Positions 6,682 to 15,300 of a stretch of 18,174 nucleotides of DNA are shown in pieces. The notes under the pieces are model-generated. The model saw only the letters and a list, made by a program, of their open reading frames with translations, was not told the DNA's origin and searched no databases. How positions within the stretch are numbered: position 1 is the stretch's first letter; every line of letters begins with the position of its first letter. Made by a program: the position numbers and the translations under genes. The DNA comes from Actinophytocola sp036402745 (GTDB taxonomy: Bacteria; Actinomycetota; Actinomycetes; Mycobacteriales; Pseudonocardiaceae), in assembly GCF_036402745.1 (NCBI RefSeq), contig NZ_DASWSJ010000105.1, forward strand, positions 1 to 18,174, read 5' to 3'.

Positions 6682-8043
6682 ATGACCTCCAAGCACGCCG
6701 TCTCCCTGGTGACCCTGGGCTGCGGGCGCAACGAGGTCGACTCCGACGAGCTCGCCGCCCGGCTGGACAACGCCGGGTGGCGGCTCGCGGAGGACGGCGC
6801 GGACGCCGACGTGGTCGTGGTCAACACGTGCGGCTTCATCGACTCGGCCCGCAAGGACTCCGTCGACTCGCTGCTCTCCGCCGCGGACTCGGGGGCCAAG
6901 GTCGTCGCGGTCGGCTGCATGGCCGAGCGGTACGGCAACGAGCTCGCCGACGCCCTGCCGGAGGCGGCCGCCGTGCTGTCCTTCGACGACTACCCCGACA
7001 TCGGCGACCGGCTCGACGACGTGCTCGCCGGCCGCACCCGGCCGGCGCACGCCCCGCGCGACCGGCGCACCCTGCTGCCGATCACGCCGGTGCAGCGGTC
7101 CGCCTCGACCGCGGAGGTGCCCGGCCATGGCCCGGCGAGCGGGCCGCGCCCGCTGCGCCACCGGCTCGGCGGCGGACCGGCCGCTCCGCTCAAGCTCGCC
7201 TCCGGCTGCGACCGGCGCTGCACGTTCTGCGCGATCCCGAGCTTCCGCGGCGCGTTCGTCTCCCGCCGGCCGGACGAGATCGTGACCGAGGCCGAGTGGC
7301 TCGCCGGGCACGGCGTCCGCGAGCTGCTGCTGGTCAGCGAGAACACGACGTCCTATGGCAAGGACCTCGGTGACCTGCGGGCCCTGGAGAAGCTGCTGCC
7401 GCGCCTCGCGGCCGTGGCCGACCGGGTGCGGGTGAGCTACCTGCAGCCCGCGGAGCTGCGGCCGGGGCTGATCGAGGCGATCGCCGGCACCCCGGGCGTC
7501 GTGCGGTACTTCGACCTGTCCTTCCAGCACGCGAGCGGCACGCTGCTGCGCCGGATGCGCCGGTTCGGCGACCGCGAGCGGTTCCTCGAGCTGCTCGACT
7601 CGATCCGGGCACTCGCGCCGGACGCGGGCGTGCGGTCGAACTTCATCGTCGGCTTTCCCGGCGAGACCGACGCGGAGTTCGGCGAGGTCACGGCGTTCGT
7701 CGAGGAGGCGAGGCTGGACGCGATCGGCGTGTTCGGCTACTCCGACGAGGAGGGCACCGAGGCCATCGGGCTCCCCGGCAAGATCGACCCGGCGCTCGTC
7801 ACGGAGCGCGCCACCGAGCTGTCGCTGCTCGCCGACGAGATGTGTACCCAGCGCGCGGAGGAGCGGATCGGCGCGACGATCGAGGTGCTCGTCGGCTCGG
7901 GCGGGAAGGGATGGGCGGCGCATCAGGCACCCGACATCGACGGTTCGGTGACGGTGACCGGCGGCCCGGTGAGCGCCGGCGACCTGGTGAAGGCTCAGGT
8001 CACCGGCGCCACCGGGGTCAACCTGGAGGCAGCGCTGCTCTAG
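6682..8043 (+). CDS. rimO: Ribosomal protein S12 (aspartate) methylthiotransferase RimO
   Basis: Radical SAM enzyme that adds a methylthio group to a conserved aspartate of ribosomal protein S12. 453 residues: an N-terminal UPF0004 (MTTase) domain with cluster cysteines C14 (LGCGRNEVDS), C50 (NTCGF) and C79 (GCMAERY); a radical SAM core with the CxxxCxxC motif at C176, C180, C183; and a C-terminal TRAM domain from about 388. The SENTTSYGKDLGD and SYLQPAELRPG segments match actinobacterial RimO as I know it from Streptomyces, rather than MiaB. The start lacks a strong ribosome binding site and follows the 6402 gene by 4 nt, which suggests coupling. The TAG stop shares CTAG with the opposing hppD stop. 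In Streptomyces rimO sits by pgsA and cinA; here it does not. Confidence 0.93.
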   Translation: MTSKHAVSLVTLGCGRNEVDSDELAARLDNAGWRLAEDGADADVVVVNTCGFIDSARKDSVDSLLSAADSGAKVVAVGCMAERYGNELADALPEAAAVLSFDDYPDIGDRLDDVLAGRTRPAHAPRDRRTLLPITPVQRSASTAEVPGHGPASGPRPLRHRLGGGPAAPLKLASGCDRRCTFCAIPSFRGAFVSRRPDEIVTEAEWLAGHGVRELLLVSENTTSYGKDLGDLRALEKLLPRLAAVADRVRVSYLQPAELRPGLIEAIAGTPGVVRYFDLSFQHASGTLLRRMRRFGDRERFLELLDSIRALAPDAGVRSNFIVGFPGETDAEFGEVTAFVEEARLDAIGVFGYSDEEGTEAIGLPGKIDPALVTERATELSLLADEMCTQRAEERIGATIEVLVGSGGKGWAAHQAPDIDGSVTVTGGPVSAGDLVKAQVTGATGVNLEAALL

Positions 8044-9227
8044 AGGTTGCCGCGCCGGTCCTGCTCGCGCTCGATCGCCTCGAAGAGGGCCTTGAAGTTG
8101 CCCTTGCCGAAGCCCAGCGAGCCGTGCCGCTCGATCAGCTCGTAGAACACGGTCGGCCGGTCGCCGATCGGCGCGGTGAAGATCTGCAGCAGGTAGCCGT
8201 CCTCGTCCCGGTCGACCAGGATGCGGTGCTCCTTGAGCACCTCGATCGGGACGCGGACCTCGCCGATGCGGGCGCGCAGCTCGGGGTCGTCGTAGTAGGA
8301 GTCCGGGGTGTCGAGGAACTCGACGCCGGACTCCCGCATCGCGGTGACCGTGGCGATGATGTCGTTGGTGGCCAGCGCGATGTGCTGGCACCCGGCGCCG
8401 TCGTAGAACTCCAGGTACTCGTCGATCTGCGACTTCTTCTTCGCGATCGCCGGCTCGTTGAGCGGGAACTTGACCCGGTGGTTGCCGTTGGAGACGACCT
8501 TGCTCATCAGCGCGGAGTAGTCGGTGGCGATGTCGTCGCCGACGAACTCGGCCATGTTGACGAAGCCCATGACCCGGTTGTAGAACTCGACCCAGTGATC
8601 CATCCGGCCGAGCTCGACGTTGCCCACGCAGTGGTCGATGGCCTGGAACAGCCGCCTGCGGGCCGGCATCGTGGACTCCTTGGCCACGTATCCGGGCAGG
8701 TAGGGGCCGGCGTAGCGGGAGCGGTCGACGAGCGTGTGGCGGGTCTCGCCGTACGCCGCGATGGCCGCGCGGCGGATCGTGCCGTGCTCGTCGGAGACGT
8801 CGTGCGGCTCCTCGAGGACGGTGGCGCCCTGCGCGCGGGCGTGCTCGACGCAGCGGTCCACGTCGGCCACCTCCAGCGCGAGGTCGACCACGCCGTCGCC
8901 GTGCTTGCGGTGGTGGTCGTGCAGCGCGCTGTCGGGGGCGACGCCGCCGTTGATCACGAACCGGGCCGAGCCGGACTTCAGCACGAACGACTTGTGGTCG
9001 CGGTTGCCGGTCTCCGGGCCCGCGTAGGCGACGAGCCGCATGCCGAACGCGGCCTGGTAGAACCACGCGGTCTGGGTGGCGTTGCCGACCACGAACACCA
9101 CGGCGTCCATCGCCCGGACGGGGAACGGGTCCTTCGACTCGTCGTAGTCCACGAGTCCGACGAGCTGACGCAGCTGGTCGAAGCTGATGTCATCGAGCTG
9201 GCGATCCTGGCCGAGAGTGCCGGTCAT
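8040..9227 (-). CDS. hppD: 4-hydroxyphenylpyruvate dioxygenase
   Basis: Fe(II) oxygenase turning 4-hydroxyphenylpyruvate into homogentisate in tyrosine breakdown. The 395-residue protein has two vicinal-oxygen-chelate halves. The iron ligands are visible as H199 (IDHCVGNV), H282 (GCQHIAL) and E363 (VFYELIER), and the C-terminal GFGKGNFKALFEAIE signature is complete. The FPLNEP segment keeps the Pro and Asn of HPPD active sites, which argues against hydroxymandelate synthase, the glycopeptide-pathway relative. A GGGAGG site 5 nt before ATG 9227 fixes the start. The Lrp/AsnC gene is divergent and probably regulates it. It ends in a 4-base overlap with rimO. Confidence 0.96.
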   Translation of the reverse strand: MTGTLGQDRQLDDISFDQLRQLVGLVDYDESKDPFPVRAMDAVVFVVGNATQTAWFYQAAFGMRLVAYAGPETGNRDHKSFVLKSGSARFVINGGVAPDSALHDHHRKHGDGVVDLALEVADVDRCVEHARAQGATVLEEPHDVSDEHGTIRRAAIAAYGETRHTLVDRSRYAGPYLPGYVAKESTMPARRRLFQAIDHCVGNVELGRMDHWVEFYNRVMGFVNMAEFVGDDIATDYSALMSKVVSNGNHRVKFPLNEPAIAKKKSQIDEYLEFYDGAGCQHIALATNDIIATVTAMRESGVEFLDTPDSYYDDPELRARIGEVRVPIEVLKEHRILVDRDEDGYLLQIFTAPIGDRPTVFYELIERHGSLGFGKGNFKALFEAIEREQDRRGNL

Positions 9228-9285
9228 GATGTCCTCCCTGCGGGCACGGTGGTAACCGCAGGATCCGTCCAGGGGGCAGGATGCG

Positions 9286-9314
9286 CAACTGTCACTAAAT
9301 AAGGTGAACAATCT
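9286..9314. promoter_or_regulatory. AT-rich dyad between hppD and the Lrp/AsnC gene, candidate operator
   Basis: An imperfect inverted repeat, TGTCAC and GTGAACA around the AT-rich core TAAATAAG, lies in the 136-bp divergent intergenic region. Lrp/AsnC proteins favour such imperfect dyads with AT-rich centres. It sits about 60 nt upstream of the hppD start and 50 nt upstream of the regulator start, so one protein could control both promoters. Confidence 0.45.
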
Positions 9315-9363
9315 GCCCGGTGGGGTGGCGCTTCGACTGGGCGGAGTGAGGCATTCTGTGTAG

Positions 9364-9858
9364 ATGAGCGAACCCGTTGATCCCGCCGGCGCGGTCGACG
9401 CCCTGGACGCGCGGCTGCTGCTGTTGCTCTCCGACGAGCCGCGGCTGGGCGTGCTGGAGTGCTCCCGCAGGCTGGGAGTCGCCCGCGGGACCGTGCAGGC
9501 GCGGATGGACCGGCTGGAGCGGCGCGGCGTGCTGCGCGGCTTCCCGCCGGAGGTGGACCTGGCCGCGCTCGGCTACGGGCTCACCGCGTTCGCGGTGCTG
9601 GAGATCGCCCAGGGCAAGCGCATCGAGGTGGCCGGGCGGCTCGCGGCCATCGACGAGGTCTGTGAGGTGCACGCGACCACCGGCGAGGGCGACCTGCTGG
9701 TGCGCATGGTGGCTCGGTCGAACGCGGACCTGCAGCGGGTCATCGACGAGGTGGTCGACGTGCGCTGGGTGCAGCGCACGTCGACCTCCATCGCGTTGTC
9801 CACGCCGATACCGCCGCGAGTGCGGCCACTGCTGGAACGGGTCGCCGGACGGCCGTGA
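9364..9858 (+). CDS. Lrp/AsnC family transcriptional regulator
   Basis: 164 residues. An N-terminal AsnC-type winged helix-turn-helix (about 12-60; SRRLGVARGTVQARMDRL is the recognition part) is followed by a RAM ligand-binding/oligomerisation domain (about 70-150) with the typical VCEVHATTGEGDLLVRMVA strand region. It is divergent from hppD, so it most likely senses tyrosine or a relative and controls hppD (inference; dedicated regulators of hppD are known in Streptomyces). The ATG at 9364 has only a distant GGAG (9342-9345) or GTGAGG site. A -10-like CATTCT at 9352-9357 sits close enough to make a leaderless transcript possible. Confidence 0.9.
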   Translation: MSEPVDPAGAVDALDARLLLLLSDEPRLGVLECSRRLGVARGTVQARMDRLERRGVLRGFPPEVDLAALGYGLTAFAVLEIAQGKRIEVAGRLAAIDEVCEVHATTGEGDLLVRMVARSNADLQRVIDEVVDVRWVQRTSTSIALSTPIPPRVRPLLERVAGRP

Positions 9859-9864
9859 CCGACG

Positions 9865-9890
9865 CTTCCGGACCGTGGGATGTCTGGAAG
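9865..9890. terminator. Hairpin between converging AsnC-type gene and greA
   Basis: CTTCCGGAC (9865-9873) pairs with GTCTGGAAG (9882-9890) over 9 bp with one G-U, loop of 8 nt. It lies between the stop at 9858 and the greA stop at 9909, placed to serve either gene. No long T-run is present. Confidence 0.5.
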
Positions 9891-9908
9891 GCGCCGTCGC
9901 GGTGTGCG

Positions 9909-10397
9909 TCAGCCGGCGTACGGAACCGCCTTCACCAGGGTGACCTTCTGCTTGCTGCCGTTGGGCAGGTCGTAGGAGCGGGTCTCGCCCTCCTTGGCGC
10001 CGAGCAGGGCCTTGCCGAGCGGGGACTCGGGTGAGTACACCTCGAGCGCACCCTCCGCACCCTCCTCTCGAGTGGCGAGGAGGAACTTCTCGGTGTTCTT
10101 GTCGCCCTCGTAGCGGATGGTCAGCACCTTGCCGGGCTCGGCCAGCCCGTCGTTCTCGGGCGCCTCGCCGACCTTGGCGTTGCGCAGCAGCTCCTGCAGG
10201 TGGCGAATGCGGGCCTCCGCCTGGCCCTGCTCCTCGCGGGCCGCGTGGTAACCCCCGTTCTCCTTGAGGTCCCCCTCCTCGCGGCTCGTGTTGATCTTCG
10301 CGGCGATTACCGGGCGATTCTCGATCAGCTCGTCGAGCTCTTGCTTGAGCCGGCCGTAGGCCTCCTGGGTCAACCAGGTCACCTGGGTGTCGCTCAC
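9909..10397 (-). CDS. greA: Transcription elongation factor GreA
   Basis: Enters the RNA polymerase secondary channel and stimulates cleavage of backtracked transcripts. 162 residues: an N-terminal coiled coil with the acidic tip in REEGDLKENGGYHAAREEQ, and a C-terminal FKBP-like domain containing LEVYSPESPLGKALLGAKEGE. I start at GTG 10397: the product then begins MSDTQVTWLTQE, lining up with the M. tuberculosis protein (MTDTQVTWLTQE), and GAGGAG lies 9 nt upstream. The in-frame ATG at 10418, seven codons upstream, has a poorly spaced site. A hairpin with a T5 run separates it from the upstream DUF4307-type gene, so greA probably has its own promoter or is attenuated. Equivalent to Rv1080c. 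Confidence 0.95.
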   Translation of the reverse strand: MSDTQVTWLTQEAYGRLKQELDELIENRPVIAAKINTSREEGDLKENGGYHAAREEQGQAEARIRHLQELLRNAKVGEAPENDGLAEPGKVLTIRYEGDKNTEKFLLATREEGAEGALEVYSPESPLGKALLGAKEGETRSYDLPNGSKQKVTLVKAVPYAG

Positions 10398-10485
10398 GGT
10401 CACCAACTCCTCGCTCATACTTCCGAGTCCCGCGGATTCGGGTCGGTAGTTCCCGGGCGGGCGGCGGGCACCCGGAACGGAAAAA

Positions 10486-10506
10486 CACGGCCCGCCAGGG
10501 GCCGTG
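10486..10506 (-). terminator. Rho-independent terminator (minus strand) between DUF4307-type gene and greA
   Basis: On the minus strand CACGGCCC / GGGCCGTG form an 8-bp stem with a 5-nt loop, followed directly by TTTTT (10485-10481). It is the only hairpin in the window with a clear T-run. It sits 88 nt upstream of the greA start. Confidence 0.75.
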
Positions 10507-10514
10507 CAGGTACG

Positions 10515-10546
10515 ACAGGATATCACGAATGGCGGGATATCCTTGT
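10515..10546. repeat. Imperfect dyad GACAGGATATC ... GATATCCTTGTC
   Basis: GGATATC at 10518-10524 and the palindrome GGATATCC at 10535-10542 form an inverted repeat; the outer arms also match except for one unpaired base. It lies between the DUF4307-type gene and the T-run terminator. It could be a second hairpin of the same transcript end or a regulator site. Confidence 0.45.
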
Positions 10547-10582
10547 CCGGTTTGTCCTAATTGCCAGCGTCCATCGAGGAGT

Positions 10583-11023
10583 TCACCCTGATGGCGGCAG
10601 GTCCGTGGACAGGTATGCCGGTACCTGATAAGAGCACCCGAAAACGTCGGCGGTAACGGGTTCGTCGCTGCTCTTGATCACCGTCGTGACCCGCGTGGCT
10701 GCCGGGCCGGGTGGGATCAGGACTTCCTTGCGACCGCCCTCGCTGCCGTTGAGTACCCGGGTCCGCACGATGCACACGGCCGCCCGCCCGGGCGTGTCGC
10801 GCGTGACCTCGAAGGTGAACCGCATGGCGTGGTTCGGGAGGTTCTCGAAGCTGTCCTGCTGGGTCTCGATGGGCGCGGTGCCGAGGTTGACGTAGCCGAC
10901 CCAGGCGACGACGCCGCCGAGAAGCAGCGCGCAGGCCCCGAGGATCCAGTAGGTGCGCCGCGACGTCTTGCGAGGTCGGGTGCCGTACCGGTCCTCCAGC
11001 AACGCTCCGCTCGGCGCGGTCAT
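10583..11023 (-). CDS. DUF4307-type membrane-anchored protein (Rv1081c-like)
   Basis: 146 residues. The short cytoplasmic start (TAPSGALLEDRYGTRP) leads into one transmembrane helix at about 25-46, followed by an extracytoplasmic domain with repeated beta-strand-like stretches. Two cysteines in that domain (in AVCIVRT and FGCSY) could form a disulfide. The position beside greA and the ERYG/DRYG-type start match the DUF4307 family (Rv1081c in M. tuberculosis); the function is unknown. ATG 11023 has GGAGG with a 6-nt spacer; the longer open frame upstream lacks coding character. It is divergent from mca and runs towards greA, but a terminator lies between. Confidence 0.85.
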   Translation of the reverse strand: MTAPSGALLEDRYGTRPRKTSRRTYWILGACALLLGGVVAWVGYVNLGTAPIETQQDSFENLPNHAMRFTFEVTRDTPGRAAVCIVRTRVLNGSEGGRKEVLIPPGPAATRVTTVIKSSDEPVTADVFGCSYQVPAYLSTDLPPSG

Positions 11024-11077
11024 GCTGGGCCTCCACCTGGATTGTCGGTCCCGCCGGGAACAATGCACCCGACCGGC

Positions 11078-11106
11078 TTGGTTCGAATAGCCAGGTTGAG
11101 TATCCG
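11078..11106 (+). promoter_or_regulatory. Candidate mca promoter
   Basis: TTGGTT (11078-11083), a 17-nt spacer and TATCCG (11101-11106) resemble a weak vegetative promoter about 50 nt before the mca ATG. A 6-bp inverted repeat CAGGCA/TGCCTG (11108-11113, 11126-11131) follows in the presumed leader. Confidence 0.3.
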
Positions 11107-11157
11107 GCAGGCACGCGGTGGGCACTGCCTGGGGTGTCATGGGAGGACGACGGGATC

Positions 11158-12039
11158 ATGGCGGAGAAGCTGCGACTGATGGCGGTGCACGCGCATCCGG
11201 ACGACGAGTCCAGCAAGGGCGCGGCCACCATGGCCAAGTACGTGGCCGAGGGCCACGAGGTCATGGTGGTCACGTGCACCGGCGGCGAGCGGGGCGACAT
11301 CCTCAACCCCGCGATGGACCGGCCGGACGTGCTGGAGAACATGAACGAGTTCCGCCGCAAGGAGATGGCGCGCGCGGCGGAGATCCTGGGGGTGTCGCAC
11401 CACTGGCTGGGGTTCGTCGACTCCGGGCTGCCCGAGGGCGACCCGAAGCCGCCGCTGCCGGAGGGGTGCTTCGCGCTGGTGCCGCTGGAGGAGTCGGTGC
11501 CGCCGCTGGTGCGGGTCATGCGTGAGTTCAAGCCACACGTGGTCATCACCTACGACGAGAACGGCGGCTACCCGCACCCGGACCACATCCGGTGCCACGA
11601 GGTGTCGGTGGCGGCGTTCGACGCGGCCGGCGACCCGGACCGCTACCCCGAGGCCGGCGAGCCGTGGACGCCGCTGAAGCTGTACTACTCGCAAGGGTTC
11701 TCCCGCATCCGCATGCAGGCCATGCACGACGCGCTGCTGGCGCGCGGCCTGGAGTCGCCGTACACCGAGTGGCTCGAGAAGTGGGACGAGCAACGTGGCG
11801 ACGCGTCCGACCGGGTGACCACCCGGATCGAATGTGGGGAATACTTCGAGAAGAGGGACGCCGCGCTGCTCGCCCACGCGACGCAGATCGACCCCGACAG
11901 CCGGTGGTTCGCCGTGCCGCTGGAGGTGCAGCGGGACGTGTGGCCGTACGAGGAGTACGAGCTGGTGCGGTCCCTCGTGGACACGACACTGCCGGAGGAT
12001 GACCTGTTCTCCGGGATCAGCGAGAAGGTAAGTGCATGA
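11158..12039 (+). CDS. mca: Mycothiol S-conjugate amidase
   Basis: Zinc amidase that cuts mycothiol S-conjugates into a mercapturic acid, which is exported, and GlcN-Ins, which is recycled; cytoplasmic detoxification. 293 residues of the LmbE/PIG-L fold: AHPDDE at 12-17 (H13, D16 zinc ligands) and PHPDH with H143 as third ligand. It is near-collinear with M. tuberculosis Mca (Rv1082) through GGERGDILNPAMD, HHWLGFVDSGLP and HATQIDP. The shorter paralogue MshB would lack several of these segments. I start at ATG 11158 because the product then aligns with the known N-terminus; an in-frame GTG at 11134 has no better site. It overlaps the next gene by 4 nt (ATGA). Confidence 0.96.
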   Translation: MAEKLRLMAVHAHPDDESSKGAATMAKYVAEGHEVMVVTCTGGERGDILNPAMDRPDVLENMNEFRRKEMARAAEILGVSHHWLGFVDSGLPEGDPKPPLPEGCFALVPLEESVPPLVRVMREFKPHVVITYDENGGYPHPDHIRCHEVSVAAFDAAGDPDRYPEAGEPWTPLKLYYSQGFSRIRMQAMHDALLARGLESPYTEWLEKWDEQRGDASDRVTTRIECGEYFEKRDAALLAHATQIDPDSRWFAVPLEVQRDVWPYEEYELVRSLVDTTLPEDDLFSGISEKVSA

Positions 12040-12350
12040 CTACAGGTTCCGGCCCACCGCAGGGGCTGGATCTCGGCACCGACACGGTGGCGCTGGTGGC
12101 CCCACCGCCGACGCAGCAGGACCCGGGCGGGCAGGGGGAGGACTTCGGCAAGTCCTCCCCGGTCGGCCTGCTCGTGGTGCTGCTGTTCTTCGTCGCGGTG
12201 GCGTTTCTCGTGCGCTCGATGAGCAAGCACCTCAAGCGCGTGCCGGCGAGCTTCGATCCCGAGTCGGCCGCGCCGGCCGCTCCTGAGGCCGAACCGGCAC
12301 CGCCGGCGAAGGAGTCCTCCTCCGACGGCGGTGCCGCCCCCGAGCGCTGA
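12036..12350 (+). CDS. Small single-helix membrane protein coupled to mca (Rv1083-like)
   Basis: 104 residues. A soluble N-terminal stretch is followed by one transmembrane helix (about 42-60; PVGLLVVLLFFVAVAFLV), a basic flank (SKHLKRVP) and an Ala/Pro/Glu-rich disordered tail. The ATG overlaps the mca stop as ATGA, so translation is coupled. M. tuberculosis has a small protein of the same type (Rv1083) in this position. Function unknown; strict adjacency to mca hints at a role near mycothiol conjugate handling, but nothing in the sequence shows it. The stop is 4 nt from the stop of the opposing VWA/Calx-beta gene. Confidence 0.85.
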   Translation: MTTGSGPPQGLDLGTDTVALVAPPPTQQDPGGQGEDFGKSSPVGLLVVLLFFVAVAFLVRSMSKHLKRVPASFDPESAAPAAPEAEPAPPAKESSSDGGAAPER

Positions 12351-12366
12351 CCCCTCAGCAGGGGTT
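12349..12366. terminator. Short hairpin spanning both stops of converging genes
   Basis: ACCCCT/AGGGGT stem (6 bp plus a flanking G-U) around CAGC. It contains the stop codons of the mca-linked gene and of the opposing large gene. It overlaps an alternative GGGG-TTG-CCCC hairpin at 12361-12371. Confidence 0.4.
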
Positions 12367-15300
12367 GCCCCGGGTCGACGCCGTGGCCTCGCCGATCACC
12401 ACGTCACCCAGCAGCGTGTGCAGCGCGAATGCCTGCTGCGTCACGCCGTCGGCGCTCAGCACCGTCTTGTTCAGCGACAGCGAGCCCACCAGCAGCGGCA
12501 CGGTCACCGGCCGCGACCCGATCGGGATCCGCACCCCGTTCACCGTCAGCGCCGCGATCTCCGAGCTCCCGTCGAAGGCCGGGCGGCCGCCCACGCACGT
12601 CGCGGTCGCCGTCGCGGTCAGGGTCGTGACCTCGATCGTCAGGCCCAGCGTGCGCACCCGGGTCGTCGCCAGCGCGCCGGTCGCGCTCACGCCGCCGGGG
12701 GCCAGGTCGGTCCGCGCGCTCAGCCCGCCCGCCTCGATCGTCAGCAGGCCCAGCCCGAGCCGCACGGTCGCCGCGGTCCGGTCGTCGTCCGCGCACGGGG
12801 TCACCCGCGGGTTGGCCACCGCCGGGCGCGCGCCCAGCAGGGTCAGCGCGCTGGCCGTGCAGCCGAACCGGCCCGCCGCGTCGTCGTTGACGATCGTGCC
12901 GACCCCGGTGCCGTCCGCGATCGCCGCGCCGTTCGGGTCGGCCAGCGTCACCGTGAACGTCTCGTCGGGCTCGGCCAGGTCGTCGTCGACCAGTGCCACG
13001 GTGACGGTCGCCTTCGTCGTGCCCGGCGGGAAGGTCACCGTGCCCGAGCCACCCGCGTAGTCCCCCGGCGCGCCGGCCGTACCGTCCATTGTGGACCAAT
13101 AGGCGCTGACCGGCGCCCCGGCCGCGGCCGACAGCGTCACGGGGAAGCTCGCCTGCCCCTTGCCCTCCGCCACGGACACGTCCCCGATCGCGATCGTCCG
13201 CGGCACGGTCGTGTCGTCGTCGGCGATGGTGACCACGCCGGTCGGGTCGGCCAGCGTCGCGCCGGTGGGATCGGCGAGGGTGACGGTGAAGGTCTCGGCG
13301 GGCTCCTCGGTGGTGTCGTCGGTGATGGGGACGGTCACCGGCAGGGAGGTCGTGCCCGGCGGGAACGTCAGCGTGGCGCCGCTCGTGGTGTAGTCGCCCG
13401 GCGGGGTGGCCGTACCCGGCTTGGTCGCCCACGCCACGGTCACCGGGTTCGCGGCCGGGGCGGACAGGGACACGATGAGCGTCGCCCGGCCGGACCCCTC
13501 GTCGACCGCGGTGTCGGTGATCGACAGCGCCGGGCCGGGCACCGCGTCGTCGTCGAGGATCGTGACCGTGCCGGTCGGGTCGGCCAGCGTCGCGCCGGTC
13601 GGCCCGGACAGGCCGACGGTGAACGTCTCGTCGCCCTCGACCGCGGTGTCGCCGACGACCGACACCTGGACCGTCGCCGAGGTCGCGCCCGGCTGGAAGG
13701 TCAGCGTGCCGGCGCCTGCGGTGAAGTCCGCGGCCGTCGCGGTGCCGGGCGCGGTCGCCCACCCCACGGTCACCGGGGTCGCGGCCGGCTCGGACAGGGT
13801 GACGGTCAGCGTCGCCGGGGTCGTGCCGGCCGAACCTTCGGCCACCGCCACGTCGCCGATCGACAGGGTGGGCGCGGTCCGGTCGTCGAGGATCGTGACC
13901 ACGCCGGTCGGGTCGGCCAGCGTCGCGCCGGTAGGCCCGGACAGCTCGACCGTGAACGTCTCGTCGCCCTCCGGCAGGCCGTCGGTGAGGACCGGCACCG
14001 ACACCTGCGCGGTCGTCGTCCCCGGCACGAACGTCACGGTGCCCTCGCCGGCGGTGAAGTCCGCGGTCGTCGCGGTGCCGGGCGCGGTCGCCCACCCGAC
14101 CGTCACCGGCGTGTTGCTCGGCTGGTCCAGCACGACGGTCAGCACCGCGGACCCGCCCTCGACCACCGTCGCGTCACCCAGGCGCAGCGCCGGCACGTCG
14201 CCGGGCGGCCCGCCGTCGTCGTTGCCGATCGTGACCTGGCCGCGGTCGTCGCCCAGCGTGGCGCCGGACGGCGCGGACAGCACGACGGAGAACGTCTCGT
14301 CCACCTCGGTCGAGCGGTCGCCGGTCACCGTGACGTCGATCCGCTTGCTCGTCTCACCCGGCGCGAACGTCAGCCGCCCCTGCGCCGCGACGAAGTCGGT
14401 GTCGACCGCCGACCCGGGCGCGGTCGCCCACGACACGCCAACCGGCGCGGTCGCCGCGTGGGACAGCGTCACCGCCACGCTCGCGGGTGTCTGCCCGGCG
14501 TTGCCCTCCGGCACCATCACGTCGCCGATCCGGATGGTCGGCAGCGGCACGTCGGTGTCGTCGTCGACGATCGTGCCCACGCCTGACGGGTCCGCGAGCG
14601 TCGCGCCGCTCGGCGCGGACAGGTCCACGGTGAACGTCTCGTCGGCCTCCGCGACCCTGTCGCCGACCACCGCCACCGAGACCGACGCCGACGTGGCGCC
14701 CGGTGCGAACGTGACCGTCCCGCTGGCCGCCGCGAAGTCGGCCGGCGTCACCGCGGTCCCCGGCCGGGTCGCCCAGCCGACCGACACCGCCGACGTCGAC
14801 GCCTTCGACAGCGACACGGTGAACGTCGCCGGCGTCGTCCCCGACGAGCCCTCGGTCACCGAGACGTCCCCGATCCGCAGCGCCGGTGCCGCCGAGCTGT
14901 CCGGCACCCGCACGGTCACCGTCTGGGCCAGCCCGACCGAGGCGCCGTTGACCCGGAAGTCCACGGTGCACCGGTACGTGCCGGGCGCGGTCCCCGGCGC
15001 CACCGACACCGTCTCGCCGAACGGCGCCGAGGCGCCGCTGCGCACGCGCCGCGAGGCCGGGTCGAACGCGACGCCGACCCCCGGGTCGCAGGCCGGCGTG
15101 GGTGCGACGGTGACGTCGAGGGCCTTGATGCCGTCGAGGATCGCGCGGGCGACCTGGTCGGCGGCCTGCTCGGCCATCAGCACGCCGCCGGTGGCCTTGG
15201 TGATCGAGGTGGCCTGGCCGAGGTTGTCGAGCCCGCCGCCATTCGTGCCGAGGACCGGCACGGCGACCACGTGCGCGCCGATGCCCCGCAGCGCGAGGTT

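Noticed and set aside
8040..9227. Hydroxymandelate synthase (glycopeptide antibiotic pathway) instead of HPPD
   Set aside because: The FPLNEP active-site segment and complete C-terminal GFGKGNFKALFEAIE signature fit HPPD, and no glycopeptide genes are nearby.
10398..10526. Longer GreA starting at 10526 or 10418
   Set aside because: The extra N-terminal residues would cross the T-run terminator (10526) or lack a well-placed ribosome binding site (10418); GTG 10397 fits both spacing and homology.
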